From Gonatopus flavifemur (taxonomy: Eukaryota; Arthropoda; Insecta; Hymenoptera; Dryinidae): a stretch of DNA of 64,000 nucleotides. The DNA lies in contig JAFFJZ010000020.1 in assembly GCA_018340375.1 (NCBI GenBank), positions 4,030,001 through 4,094,000 of the forward strand. The letters are read 5' to 3'. The translations under genes and the position numbers were made by a program. This document shows, in pieces, positions 22,536 to 34,329 of the stretch; position 1 is the stretch's first letter; the number at the start of each line of letters is the position of its first letter. Under the pieces are notes generated by a model. The model worked only from the letters and a program-made list of their open reading frames with translations. It searched no databases and was not told the DNA's origin.

Positions 22536-23520
22536 CACTACTTTATTCAAAAGAAATTTGCAGCTGAAGCACATAGAATTCTTGTTGAGACTTATGGTGA
22601 CAATGCTCTGTCGGATACGACATGCAGAGACTGGTTTCGACGCTTCAAAAATAATGATTTTGAACTTGAGGATAAAGAACGTTCTGGTGCACCAAAAAAA
22701 TTTGAAGACAGAGAATTTGAGAAATTACCCGATGAAGACCGATCTCAGACGCTAGCAGAACTTGGAAAATAATTACAAGTTGATGAGTTAACTGTTTCAA
22801 AACGTTTGAAAATGTTAAGAATGATCCAGAAGCAAGGACACTGGGTGCCGTATCGATTGAAGCCAAGAGACATCGAATGGCGTTTTTCACGTGTGAACTA
22901 CTGCTTCAACGGCAGAAAAGAAAAGGTGTTTTGCACCGTATCGTGACTGGCGATGGAAAATGAATACATTATGATAATCCAAAGCGTAGAAAATCATGGG
23001 GTAAGCCTGGCCATGCATCAGCATCGTCCGCAACACCAAATATCCATGGTTCAAAGCTTCTTCTCTGTATTTGGTGGGATCAGCAAGGTGTAATTTATTA
23101 TGAGCTGCTCAAACCAAATGAGACTATCACGGGGGATCTCTATCGACTTCAATTCATGCGTTTGAGTCGAGCCCTAAAAGAAAAACGGTCGCTATACGAG
23201 AAGAGACACGACAAAGTGATTTTATTATATGCGAATGTCCAGCCTCATGTTGCAAAACCAGTGAAAACCTACCTGGAAATGCTTCGATGGGAAGTTATAC
23301 CCCACCCGCCGTATTCACCTGACATAGCCACTTCCGACTTCCATCTATTCCGTTCGATGGCACATGGCTTATAGCTGACCAGCGTTTTCATTCTTACGAA
23401 GAAGGTCAAAAATGGGTTGATTCTTGGATAGCCTCAAAAGACATGTCGTTTTTCCACCGTGGAATTCATATACTGCCAGAAAGATGGAAGGAAGTGGTCC
23501 CTTGGGCAATACTTTGAATG
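22536..23520 (+). pseudogene. mariner transposase relic (HYFIQKKFAAEAHR type)
   Basis: The translation follows a mariner DD34D transposase from near its N-terminus (FIQKKFAAEAHRIL, DNALSDTTCRDWFRRF) to the C-terminus (KDMSFFHRGIH, LPERWKEVV, then TGA). The two helix-turn-helix regions and HYDNPKRRKSWGKPGH are clear. Damage: an in-frame TAA after LAELGK (about 22770), frameshifts in the second HTH region, GDEKW changed to GDGK-stop, and the second catalytic Asp replaced (LYANVQPH where HDNARPH is usual). The third motif YSPDIATSDFHLF keeps its Asp. A frame break also occurs after SMAHGL near 23373. The 5' end and terminal repeats are not recognisable. It lies in Gef26 intron 3 in the same orientation. 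Confidence 0.9.
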
Positions 23521-23607
23521 AAACGTTTTTGTTCCTTATATTTTAAATAAAGTTTTTATTTTGTAAAAAGTAGCAAGAACTTATTCAAGGTCCCAATATT
23601 TGCACCG

Positions 23608-23868
23608 TCAAAAAGAGTTGTGGAATTTTTTTCCAAAAAATGGTAAAAGGAAAGTTCGTTCTTAGATGGGGAACTTTTCACCATGATTTGTTGAACGTTT
23701 CTTTCGCCTTTTATTCCCCTTTTGGGCGTTGAATGCTTTGTAGAGGATAATAAAAGTTTCTCAGAGTTGGAAAAATTTCCTCATTTGTGATGGAAAAACG
23801 ATCTTCCCATGGTCAGGGGACGAAATTCACCGCTGGTGTCAAGAAAAAATTTCCATATTTTTCCCAGT
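23608..23868. repeat. relative of the 12916 MITE (TGGGGAA family)
   Basis: Shares GATGGGGAACTTTTCACCATGA and GAAAAACGATCTTCCCA blocks with 24165-24866 and with the outer element at 12916-13909. Right end CCCAGTGTG is degraded. Confidence 0.45.
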
Positions 23869-24263
23869 GTGTATTTGAATTTTTTTGCTGTGACAGCTGG
23901 AAATTCACTTTTCTCAGCGGGAAAGTTGATGTTAATGATGTCTGAGAGGATCGAATTTTTTCAGAAATCGGCCTTTGTTGATATCATTATAGTTGCTGCA
24001 ACAGTAAAGAATTCACTACCTTTGACAAACGATACACAGGGGAATCACATTTCGCTGTTACCGCCCAGTTTTATTCTTATCTAGAGGTGTCTAACTGGGA
24101 ATTATCATTATGGTATGATTCTCAATCACACTGAAGACACGATTATAGAAATTTGTCTGAAAAAAATGGTGATAGCAAAGTCTTCCATGGATGGGAAACT
24201 TTTTATTATGATTTAATAAACTTTTCCTTCTCTTGTGGGAGATTCAAAAATACTCCAAAGATA

Positions 24264-24779
24264 CACGCAGAGAAAAATTTTTGCTAAAACAACGGTTTAT
24301 GAAAATCTGCTTTGCTGAATTAGCAAAACCTTCGCTGCTACATCAAAAGTTTTGCTGTTTTAGCAACGTATTTGCTGATGCAGCAAATTTTGTAGCAGTC
24401 GACCTGCTAGATCGGCGAACGCTTGCTGGGAGAGCAAGATTTCTGCTGTTAAAGCAAACTTTTGCTACACAGAGAAAAAAGATCTGCTAAAAAGTACTAT
24501 ACTTTATAGTGATCGAGCATCAGTCTTGTCAAGATCAAATTATTTACATGAAAATCTCTACAAAAGTAGTATACTAATTTAGGAATATCCAAGCCAGTAT
24601 GGTACTTTCAAAGGTATTTTCACGTAAATAATTTGATCTGGATAAAACTGGTGCTCGAACACTATAAAGTATGGTATTTTTTATCAGACCTTTTTTCTCC
24701 GTGTAATTCAGCGAAAGGATTTGTCGTACCAGCAAGCAAATTTTTGACATTAGCTGTTTCAGCAAATTTTTTTTCGGTG
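24264..24779. mobile_element. CACGGA-family MITE carrying a nested element
   Basis: Left end CACGCAGAGAAAAATTTTTG, right end AATTTTTTTTCGGTG, interior GCTGnnnCAGC-like palindromes. Interrupted by 24468-24703. A clean duplication is not visible. Confidence 0.6.
24468..24703. mobile_element. 236-bp CACAGAG-ended hairpin MITE
   Basis: Ends CACAGAGAAAAAAGATCTG and AGACCTTTTTTCTCCGTG with TA on both sides. Long inner arms pair (ACTATACTTTATAGTG and GATCAAATTATTTAC with their complements). Removal rejoins TTTTGCTA to ATTCAGCG. Confidence 0.8.
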
Positions 24780-25326
24780 CAGAATAGTTTCTCACAATGG
24801 GAGAAGGGAGACCTTCTGATGGAAAAACGATTTTCCCACAAACTCCCCATATTCTTTACAGTGCAGGCGCAGCCCTCGAGAGACTGACTAATATTATTCT
24901 AAGAAGCTTGAATATCTTGCAAAGAATCCAAAAATCGTGCACACACTATAGCGCTGATAGAATAAATTATGTGAAACGAATGTCGCGTGCTGGATTGAAC
25001 GTTCCCAATCGGAAATTTACAACCGGCGCAGTATTGCACCAGTACTGGCCAAGACTGGCAAGGTATTAGCATGTGTCCGGTATGATAACGCTTTTCTGTA
25101 CTAGGGATTCAGTTTTAATACTATTATTCGTAATCAATGCAATGCCCGTACTGGATCAGTACCTGGCCGATATTAGGCGATCGGTGCTGTTTCATCAGTA
25201 CAGGCGTAGTACTGTACGTGGGTGGGGAGGAAAGTGTCCGGCCTAACCAAGAAAAACACTCTTTTTGGATTTTTTTTGCTTTATTTTTCAAAATAATCTC
25301 CTTATACACTTTTCATAGCGGTGCTC

Positions 25327-26582
25327 TTATTTAGTAATACCATCTTCATACGCCGATTCATCAAGCTCCTTAAAATACTGATTTACAGCATCGATTACTT
25401 CCTCGTTGCTTACAAATCTCTTACCACCAATTAGCCATTTTTTGAGGTTAGGGAACAGATGATAGTCACTAGGAGCTAAGTCTGGAGAATAGAGAAGATG
25501 CGGCATCAGTTCGAACTTGAATTCGTGAATCTTAGACTGCGCAATGATTGATGAATGCGCACGGAAAAAATTGGTGATCCAAATTTTCGTTGACTGGTAT
25601 GTCACTTTGGGACGGAGCACAAATTTGAGAGGAATTCGTACACTGGATTTTGATAATTCGTTGACTCTTTCCATTATTTCGACGATTAAAATGAAAAATT
25701 GATTCCATTGGTGAAACAATGGACAAAGTCAACGAATTATTAAAATCCAGTGTACGAAATCTTCTTGAATTTGTGCTCCGTCCCAAAGTGTCATACTAGT
25801 CAACAAAAATTTGGATCACTAATTTGTTCCGTGCGCGTTATCGTGATGAAACAAGATTTTTTTCTTCGCCAAATGGAGTCATTTAATCTGCACCTCTTTC
25901 TTCAAACGTTGCGATAACTCTGAGTAGTATTGACCAGTGATAGTCTTACTCTTTTAAAGGTGATCAGTGAAGATTATTCCTCTTGCATCCCAAAAAACAG
26001 TAGCCATAACCTTTCTCGCCGACAAAATAGTTTTTGCCTTTTTTGGGATTGGTTCACCCGATTCAATCCACTGTTTCGACTGTTGTTTATTTTCAGGAGT
26101 ATAATAGTGGACCCAAGTTTCATCAACACTTACAAATCGACGCAAAAATTCGCTTGGGTTACGCTCATATATTGGCAAATTCTCGGTTGAAATGATTTTT
26201 CGATTCAATTTTTGGTCGACCGTTAGCAAACGCGGCATCCACCTTGCACAGAGTTTCTGCACGCCCAAATGGTTATGTAAAATATTGTGTACACCTTCAA
26301 TTGATATCCTAGTAGTCTCAGCTCACTCATGCACTTCCGATCTGCGGTCCTCCACCACTATTTGATGGGTTTTCTCAATGATTTCTGGAGTTGTGACCCG
26401 AACGTGGCTCATCAGAGATACTCGTACGACCTTTTTCTGAATTCAGAAACCCACTGTTTCATAGTTGAATGCGATCGAGAAGAGTCTTGTAGTGTTGAAT
26501 CCATTTCATCTTGAATTTGAGCTGGTGTAAACCCTTTCAAATGAAAGTATTCTATGACCGCACGCTTTTCCGATTTTTCCAT
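25327..26582 (-). pseudogene. irritans-type mariner transposase, broken by a palindromic insertion
   Basis: Reads from MEKSEKRAVIEYFHLKGF (start near 26582) through a second HTH region with stops and frameshifts, then MPRLLTVDQKLNRK, the first catalytic motif SVDETWVHYYTPE and KVMATVFWDARGIIF. The insertion at 25561-25832 follows the HHDNA motif, whose second Asp is intact in this copy. The final part SIIAQSKIHEFKFELMPH, YSPDLAPSDYHLFPN and YFKELDESAYEDGITK stays open to TAA near 25329. The insertion supplies a new upstream frame joined to this tail, giving a 130-residue chimeric ORF. Not functional. Confidence 0.88.
25561..25832. mobile_element. palindromic element inserted in the mariner transposase
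   Basis: Ends ACGGAAAAAATTGGTGATCC and GGATCACTAATTTGTTCCGT, flanked by GCGC on both sides. Arms of about 110 bp pair across a loop of about 55 bp. The intact site AATGCGCGTTATCG is restored on removal. Confidence 0.8.
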
Positions 26583-26849
26583 TTTTGCAATTGGGAGGTT
26601 CCCATTCAGTGCCGCATCGAACTTACATTAACAGGGTAGTCGACCTGAAATTTTATGTACAAGCTAGATAAAAAATGGTACTACAGGACCCCATCACAAA
26701 AGTTGACCTGTTGGCGCCATCTCTTGGTCAGGCCGGAAACTTTTCACCCCACCCTCGTATTTTTATGTATCCAGTACTGATCTCCTACGTGTTGGCCAAG
26801 TGTTGGGGACCTAGTACTGGCACTGCACTGCATCTGTGGTCAACATTAG

Positions 26850-27992
26850 TATAATTCGGATTCTGCTTCCTGGGTTGCCTCAAAATTTTGTATTAAAAGT
26901 TCCTAATAAGGTTGAAGATGATGAGTACGATGGTACAATAGAACTTGCTGTAACCAGATCCAGACCAGTGAACGGAATTCAAATACGCTCTTTCGAGGAA
27001 AAATTTTGAGGGAACTCACTTTGAAATTCATTATCTCCGTATTTTCCTCCATTTTTGTCCCTCAATTTTGGCTCCATGTTTCTTCATTTCTGCTAAAGAA
27101 TAATGGATAAAAATGTGGCGTTTTTAACCCTTGTTCTCGAATTCTCAAGTCCATTTTATTCGCAAGTTTGGTTTTACTCGGTATCGATTCGTTTCTCCAT
27201 CATTTATCCTCCGTGTTAGCTTTATTTTGTTACTCATATTTTCTTCATAGTTTCTCTCGTCGGCAACCTACTTTTTCTCCATGTTTCTTCCATTTTTGTG
27301 CTGAATTTGTCCTTGAGAAAAGTCATCCCATTCCGACGATTAACCTTGTTTTTCTCAAGTTTTTGAAGAGAAAATGAGAGATTTTTGATAAAATTGGAAA
27401 ATTTTCCATTCAGTTTTGTTTTTATTCTGCTTTTCTACCAAAACAATAAAGAAAACCTCAATATCCTCATGTCGATCTTCATTGTTTGAGGAGAAAAATG
27501 GAATTCGTATTCTTCCAAAATATTCAATAAAATATCCTTAGTAAAGAAAATCTCGAAATTATATATAATTTATATAGAATTATATATGAATTATTTGGGA
27601 TGGAGCAAAAATTTGGAGATGGATTGGAGAAAATGTCTCTGAAGAATTTAAAATTTATTAGACATTCTCACATTTGTGGTAAATTATATTATTTCCAAAT
27701 TCTCCAAATCCTTTCAATATGACTTTCCGATACTTTTCCATATCAATCTTTCCTGACTCAATGACGATCCTTTCGTAGTGTTATTTTATGCGTATTTCGC
27801 AGAAACATTTGATTCATCGTGAAATCATTCCGAAAGAAAAGAACGTTTCACTTGATTCACCCGCTTCGCTTTTTTTTCTTCAGTACAGTACATTCGTCCG
27901 CATCTTGCAGAAACCATAAACATCTATTTATATATAAAATATATGTATATAATTTGTATAAATTCCATAAACAGCCCATACTTCGGTTTGTA
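26850..27992. other. intron 3 sequence, no recognised elements
   Basis: Diverged AT-rich sequence with scattered TTTCTCCAT/TTCTCCATG words (27000-27300), possibly an old repeat. No credible exon. Confidence 0.35.
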
Positions 27993-28182
27993 CACAAGAA
28001 AGAAATTTTCAGCTGTATCAGTTAAATTTTAGCTAATATATAGCTAATTATCTTAGCACCCGCAAGAAAGTTAATTTTTTAGCAACATCAGTTAAAATCC
28101 CGCTGAAACTTTTGCTGCATCGGCAAAAATATAGCTAAAAGAAAATGGTTATCCTTCTCACAGCTAATTCCTTTTTTCCGTG
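27993..28182. mobile_element. CACGGA-family MITE, 190 bp
   Basis: Ends CACAAGAAAGAAATTTTC and ATTCCTTTTTTCCGTG with TA on both sides. Interior has CAGCTGTATCAG and GCTGCATCGGC palindrome relics. Confidence 0.7.
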
Positions 28183-28249
28183 TATCATTGTATCCTGCGA
28201 ATCGAATTCTGTCGTTTAATTTTCACGGCATCTGATAGGAATAAACAAA

Positions 28250-29722
28250 CATAAATCTCCACGGACGAGAGAAAGAGAAAAAAATCAATATTTGTTTTGG
28301 TGGGGAAACTCAAACGTACAAGTTGGATGTGAAAGTGAATGAATGTTTCGAAGAAAGAGATTGTATACTCTAAACACGTGAACTTTAATTGATACGTCCC
28401 TGACGTTGTACGAGCGAGAGAGTAAGAGACACCACCTCACCAAGTAAGAGACTCCAGTCTTCTCGAGTATATCGTGGCGGATGGTGAGTGTACCGATTAA
28501 TAAAACGTGTGTTGCTCCCGCGAATCGCATTCTCCTCTGTATCAATCCACTCCATCGAATTTCCCATCCAAGATTTCGAAGCGTTCAATGAAAAATATAC
28601 TAATCACGAGTACAAATCGAACGTGTGCCGTGCAGAGACGATGATTCAGACATTCTCAACGTGTTGTTTGATCAAGTTATTTTGTGTCAACAAAAAATCA
28701 GTGTAGAGGAAAATTCATTGACTGTGAGAGAAACGAAAACGTAATCGATTAGAAGGAATCGTTTGACATAATAATTTGACTCACGGTAACGAGATAATCT
28801 TGTCGATGTCATTTATAGCGAGCTTGAAATATAAATTCCGCTACCAAGTATATGCTTGAAGATATGCAAGTTGTGCAAGGGTAGAGGAAATATTCTTGGA
28901 CCCAGTCGCAGTTTATGAAGTGGAAGTAGTCTTGAGAGTTGAATGCGGCGGTAGAAGTGTGAGTAGAATTCCTTCCGGGTGTACGAATTCTATTCGATTG
29001 CGTGTAGTGTAATCGAAAAAAATACCCAAGGAATTTCGCGCGAGGGAATTGATTATGTTCGAAATTGTTCTCTGTTTTGTAAGAGTGATTTTGCGAGCAG
29101 ACGAGTGGCAAAAACGAAGAATAAACAAGTGAGAGGCAGAGAGGTATAACTCGAAGATTGAACACCGTTTCTAAGATCTCTAAGAAAGGTATTATACGTG
29201 TGTATATACGTGAATACTGCATACTCTCTGTACAGTTCGCAATAATCACCGTTCGCTTTCACCCGAGTGTAGGGTAAAAGACCTAAAGATAAAGAGAGAA
29301 AAAGAGAGAGAGAGAGTTTACACAAGAGTTACCAGAGTTTGCAGGATAATAATTGTAATGATTAATGTATAACGGTGAACGTCAATCTAAAAACATCTCA
29401 AAAGTGTGTTTCAAAGTACGTTGAACCGCGAAAAATCTTTCATTCAAGTGGAATATTTACTAACTTCCAAAGGTATGTGAGTCAACGATGGTGTGTCGAT
29501 GTGTTTGTGCATTACAAGCTGAATAAACGAGATCATTCTCGAGTGTGTTGATTAGAGGTCGTATGAAATAATAGGATATACCAAGGAATAACGATATAGA
29601 AGTCACAAAACGCTAGAGCTGGAATTGAAATTCACGGAATTTTCTGAGATTACTCGAGTCGATCCGAATTATGAAATGTGTTGTTGTGAATGATAAGTAT
29701 ATTTGAGAAAAAATTCCTTTGA
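28250..29722 (+). other. low-repeat region, possible 5' UTR/promoter of the exon ending at 29859
   Basis: No transposon family seen elsewhere in the window occurs here. It contains a GA-rich tract (about 29291-29316) and a donor-like site CCAAAG|GTATGTGAG at 29471. Short open frames on both strands look like chance. Absence of repeats inside an otherwise saturated intron suggests functional constraint, but there is no direct evidence of transcription. Confidence 0.3.
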
Positions 29723-29859
29723 ATTGGATTGTACGTCGTGGAGTGTTGTGTGGTCGGGTTAGTGAAATTCAAGGAAAAATCAGCCGGCAAACTGGATGCG
29801 ACAGACGGTGCTTCGCTTCCCCCACCCCCGCCTGGCATCACTGTCACTCAGGATGACCG
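29723..29859 (+). other. candidate alternative 5' exon ending in a splice donor
   Basis: The segment is GC-richer than its surroundings. From 29723 a frame without stops reads to the donor CCG|GTGAGC at 29859, with protein-like content: KFKEKSAGKLDATDG, then SLPPPPPGITVTQDD. No ATG lies in that frame, so it would need an upstream exon or a non-AUG start. A different frame has an ATG at 29853, only seven bases before the donor. The upstream 1.5 kb (about 28250-29720) is largely free of recognised repeats, has GA-rich tracts and many out-of-frame ATGs, and could be a long 5' UTR and promoter. The exon leaves the open frame in phase 2, the same phase as Gef26 exon 3, so splicing to the same downstream exon would keep frame. 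It may equally belong to another gene. Confidence 0.35.
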
Positions 29860-29938
29860 GTGAGCATCAGCATTTATTTTTCAATTACCCTCGCATTTTT
29901 TTATAATATTCAAACACTATTATTATTGCGAATTGAAG

Positions 29939-30040
29939 ACGCGGAGAGAAAATAATTCGCTATGACAGCGATCTAATCGCTATCACAGGAATTTTGTTAG
30001 GTATAACAGCGATTTTTTCAGCTGTGATAGCAAAAAATGT
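29939..30040. repeat. truncated CACGGA-family fragment
   Basis: Begins ACGCGGAGAGAAAATAATTCGC and contains CGCTATGACAGCG and CAGCTGTGATAGC; no right end. Lies just downstream of the candidate donor at 29859. Confidence 0.55.
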
Positions 30041-30779
30041 AATTTTATGCCAAAACCGTCGACGAAATACACCAAAAACTACACTGAAATAATGAAGAAA
30101 ATTAAAAAAAACAGAAAGAACAATTGAACAGGTAGGACGCTAGTTCAATAATTCGTTAGTAGAACATGAAATCCAATGTGAATCCGTATTGAGAGTTTAT
30201 CTTTTGCCCTGGGGTCGGAAGGGAAAAACCTCTACGTTCGATATTGCAACAACTGAAACGACAGATTTCACCCAATTGAGAGTATTATTCATATTTGGCC
30301 CAGTAATCCGCCATCGATAAGGTCCATTCAAATGCGTACCATAAATTCTGGCCTAATTCTTAGCTAATTACTATTTTCATTCGTAGCTGATTATTTCTCG
30401 TCGTGATCTTAATGATCCAATAACGGGCAATTATAGACCAATCTATGGTGCCATTTTTGGATTGATTCACAAACTCCGTATGAACAGAGGCTAAGCTCAG
30501 TTACCAAATCTTCTCTCCCATTATATTCATATTACTGTTTTGGTTCGACAATCAATTGATTGCGGTGTTTTCCGAAGGATTCTTTCGATGAGATCCTCAA
30601 TCACTTTGTCACTCACCCAGTTAATGTTTCTCTATGAATCAAGTACCCGAAAAATGGATTAAACTGCAAAGAGCTACAAACAGACTTGAGTTGCATCGAA
30701 AATCCATCTATAATTCATCTAAAATCAAGTTTAGAATCCAGCCCATGAATTAAAAGTGTCATAAAAATTGTATCAAATT

Positions 30780-31765
30780 GTAGAAGGTACCCTGCCTAAA
30801 AAAATCCCAGGCTTGTCCTTGCTGATTGGCAGTGTCAAGAACAAACCTCCGTTAAGGATAATTGGATCAATATTGTGTTCCATGATTGTGTCGCTGTTCC
30901 CAATGGATAGTAGTCAGTCATGTTACAATTGTTCATATCTTTGAAATGGTCATTTCACTTGGCACAAGCTTGGCGCGAGCGTAAAAAACATTTGTGCCAA
31001 TGTTCTCCACATGAGTGGCAGAATATTTTTAATTTCATTTGTTTTTGACCAAATTCCGAATTCAAAATGGCTAACGACTTGTGCATAACCATTGGGACAA
31101 GACTGGCCCAATCTCCTCCCCATGATTGGCCTCACACCCTAGTTTCACAAATTAAGATAAATATGGTTGATCTAAATAAGAATAAAACTCAACTCAATGA
31201 AAATCGAATGATCTTGAAGAACTCTTTACAGGATTTCAAGATATCTTTTCCATGCAGATATTGACAAGACTGAAAAAAGCCTAAGCTTGTCACAGTATGG
31301 TATTCTGAGGCAGGAAGTCAAGCTGAAATATGGATCAAATTACTCTTCTCATCAATATCTGCGATGAAAGAAGCATTGGTCGATGCTTGGCGAATCATTC
31401 GGACCAGGCTTGTCCTGATCTGATCATTCCCACACTGCAAACAATTTCTATGGGAAACTTCACATAAATGTTCGGAAGTAATTAACACATACATGCGTTA
31501 GGAATTTTATGTATTCTACCGGAAATTTACTGCACAATGATAGTAAAAATCCCATACAGTTTGGAATTTTCAGTTGAATTTATGGGAAATTTCATATACA
31601 TGTATCGGAAATTGATTTCTCATTCCTTGACCGGAATTTTCCGGATGCTGCGTCTAGGAAAATTACGATTATTTTTTACAGTGCAAGCCAGGACCAGGTT
31701 TAGTGAATTATTCAAGACAAGTCTCGGCAGATCTTGTGCCAGGCGTGGTCCGTGATTGGGCCATT
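30780..31765. repeat. GCTTGTCC/TGATTGG repeat with a nested MITE
   Basis: Left and right parts share CAGGCTTGTCC, CCAGGACCAGG and TGATTGGGCCA words. Interrupted by the CACTG element at 31433-31683. Confidence 0.4.
31433..31683. mobile_element. 251-bp CACTG-ended MITE
   Basis: Ends CACTGCAAACAATTTC and TTTTTTACAGTG, CA on both sides. Same family as 8167-8391. Confidence 0.8.
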
Positions 31766-32964
31766 GGTCTTCAGAAGAAGTAAATTCAAGTTACATTTCG
31801 CGTAAATGAAATCGATTTCAAACAATTCCTTCAGTAGTATTTCTTCTTGGCGTAGATTCTAATTATTCCAAATCTATTCAAGACATACTTATCTCCGAGA
31901 ATATAATCAATGAAAATGTACGAGAAGGAACTGGAAGTGACAATGGATTTTCCATTCCTCACTGCAATATATTTTGTTTATCAACAGATCTGGCGAATTC
32001 ACTCGAAGGGAATTCCTCAAGATCCCTTCGAAGGTGTTTCTTAGAGATGTAGAAGATGTTCGCCAAGATAAAGAAGGAAACAATGTCTCCAAGTTGGGAA
32101 GATTTTCCATTTGGCTTAGAATTTAATCATACAAAGTTTGAAGCGATTGAAACGACAGTAACCAAATGTAAATTAAGGCAAACACATTGCTTGTGTTCAA
32201 TTATCGATTGAAAAGCTTTGAAAGAACAGGTATTGTTATATCTCATGGCCATCACGCGTGCGTGCATGTGACATTGAACCGTCGATTTATCGTGCGTCAC
32301 TTCTCTCGCTTCATCCTTTATGAAGAAGTAACAACAGATTTACAAGGATGAAATGTTGTATGAAAAATACATCCGAGGAATTGTTATCGAAATGGAACAA
32401 CAAAATTTATTGGAAAATTCTTGATTCTTGAATGTCGCTTCGTCTAAATTGAGACGGGGTTTGAAAAAAAATATTTTCTTCGCCATTTGGATTGGAGTTT
32501 GAAGAATTTCATTTTCTCCTCTTTGGTGACATAACTTGGTATTGTTGCAACAATATAGCATAGAAAACTTGCATGCAATTGTAATGTCGTAATTAGATTT
32601 CTGACCATTCGTACCAAGTTGTTGTGTACATCTATAATTTTGTAGAAAGTATGATATGCTGCTGCGTTTGTCGGATGAAAAATTATGTCCTTCATTTCTG
32701 GCACGAGAGGGATAAGAAATTTATGACTTTCTTTTATCCACCTCAATTTCACATTATGACATTTATTGTCATGAACCAAGATCTGTCACGAGGATCAAGT
32801 TTTCCGATTCTGCGATACTTTTATTGATTCTCAAGAGGAGTATCTTTTGAGTTCACCATCATCATAAAGTAATCAGTCTTATGACTCCACAACGAAAAAT
32901 TTTGTGTCATAGGAGGTCCACTCAGAGTTTATGTGGAAAACCCTGTCTATTACCCGCTGAACGC

Positions 32965-34050
32965 TTAATTTCTACATATCTTACGACAGCCTTTATCTTG
33001 TATAATTTGCTTCATATAACTTATTCTAGGTATACCTTTACAAGTTTTACCAGTCATTTTTCCTTCTAATATTGTTTTCAATAAACTATCATGTCTTAAC
33101 GTGTGCCCTATCAGATCACTTCTTTTAACGACATGTTTGAAAAGATTTCTTTTTTCATTTACCTTCTCAAATCCTTCTTCATTTTTCACTTTATCCATTT
33201 TATTCTAAGCATCCTTCTATAACACCACATTCCAAAAGCTCCAAGTCTTCGTTGATCAGTTTTTCCGATTGACCAAGTTTCGCAGACATACTGGGTGATT
33301 TAAAATCGCCGTACACTTCTCTGAGAGCAGATTCTTAATGAAATTCTGAAAAGATTTTGGTCCGGAATATTCAGACCTGATCCTTAGATATGAGATATGA
33401 GCATTTTTTAATTTTTTGAAAAACCCAAATACCTCGGAAGTATCATATGTCTGACTTTCGAATCCAACACCATTCTCAAAGTCAGATCACGGGGTGTCAC
33501 TGGAAAACAATCAATCTAATTTAGCTTCCTTCGTTGTGGAGTTATAGCGATTTAAAGTTGTTGAATTCTGATTGGCTGGAATACACAGAATTTCAAACCG
33601 CTATAACTCCAGGGATACTTTTTTCCAGGGATACCCCGTGATCTGACTTAGAGAATGGTGTTGGATTCAAGAGTCAAAAATATGGTACTTCTGAGGTATT
33701 TGGATTTTTCAAACAATTAAAAAATACCCATATCTCCGGATTTGAGGATTGGATCTAAATATTCCGGAAAAAAATCTTTTCAGAATTCCATCAAGAATCT
33801 CAGAAAAGTGTACGGCAATTTTGAATCACCCAGTATAATGCTGTGTTCCAAACATAACTCTTCCAGAATTTCTCTCTCACTGCTGAGCTAATATTCTTTC
33901 AGCATAATAACTGTTTCTTTTGGTGAGGAACTTTTACCGTTTTCTGTAATTATGCTTCCTAAATATTCTAAGTCTTTCACTTGTATCTTTTGAATTACAC
34001 ATTGATTAAATACATCATAATTCCTGTACTCTCCAAATTCAAATAAGTGA
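32965..34050 (-). pseudogene. non-LTR retrotransposon reverse-transcriptase C-terminal relic
   Basis: On the - strand, from 34050 the translation gives QKIQVKDLEYLGSIITENG, the typical stretch after the RT palm, then LARI/FWK-like residues with frameshifts. After the foldback insertion it continues ETWSIGKTDQRRLGAFGMW, then CYRRMLRIKW and a 77-residue frame (VKNEEGFEKVNEKRNLFKH, IGHTLRHDSLLKTILEGK) ending near 32965. This is the familiar tail of LINE-type endonuclease/reverse-transcriptase proteins. The 5' part, including the catalytic YADD region, is absent, as expected for a 5'-truncated insertion. The clade cannot be fixed from this piece. Confidence 0.85.
33291..33833. mobile_element. 543-bp foldback element inside the LINE relic
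   Basis: Ends CTGGGTGATTTAAAATCGCC and GAATCACCCAG with TA on both sides. Arms of about 245 bp pair with moderate divergence (including GGTATTTGGATTTTTC and CAGATCACGGGGT-type blocks) around a short loop near 33537-33575. The LINE reading continues on both sides. Confidence 0.85.
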
Positions 34051-34329
34051 AATCTCACTATTTCTGCAGTGAAAAGTCGACTAATGGATGGAACCAGTGA
34101 AGTATTAGTGAATAGCCACTGGTTATGCAGTTAGAAGGGTTTCTGACTTATAGAATCGATGAGATTTGACTGCAAAGATCAGTTGATACTCACGGATTGT
34201 GCATTGTACTACTGTGTCCAAAGAGTGAGGTGACATTGGAATTTGCACTGTATGCGCAAATGTATTCGGGGAAGTGCTCTTATTTTTAGGGTAGTCTGCA
34301 TTTGTTGAGCAAAGAATTTGTATTAAATT

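Larger units (their letters stand above)
24165..24866. repeat. relative of the 12916 MITE with two nested insertions
   Basis: The left portion (GATGGGAAACTTTTTATTATG) and right portion (GGAAAAACGATTTTCCCACAAACTCCCC, ending TTTACAGTG) belong to one family; a CACGGA-type element at 24264-24779 separates them. Confidence 0.5.
25217..26757 (-). mobile_element. irritans-type mariner, interrupted copy
   Basis: Inverted ends CGTGGGTGGGGAGGAAAG and CTTTTCACCCCACCCTCG, flanked by TA. Same family as 47910-51215. Without its 272-bp insertion and 4-bp duplication it is 1265 bp, the usual length of a mariner. It is itself inserted into another repeat with AGTACTGG motifs (about 24868-26845). Confidence 0.9.
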
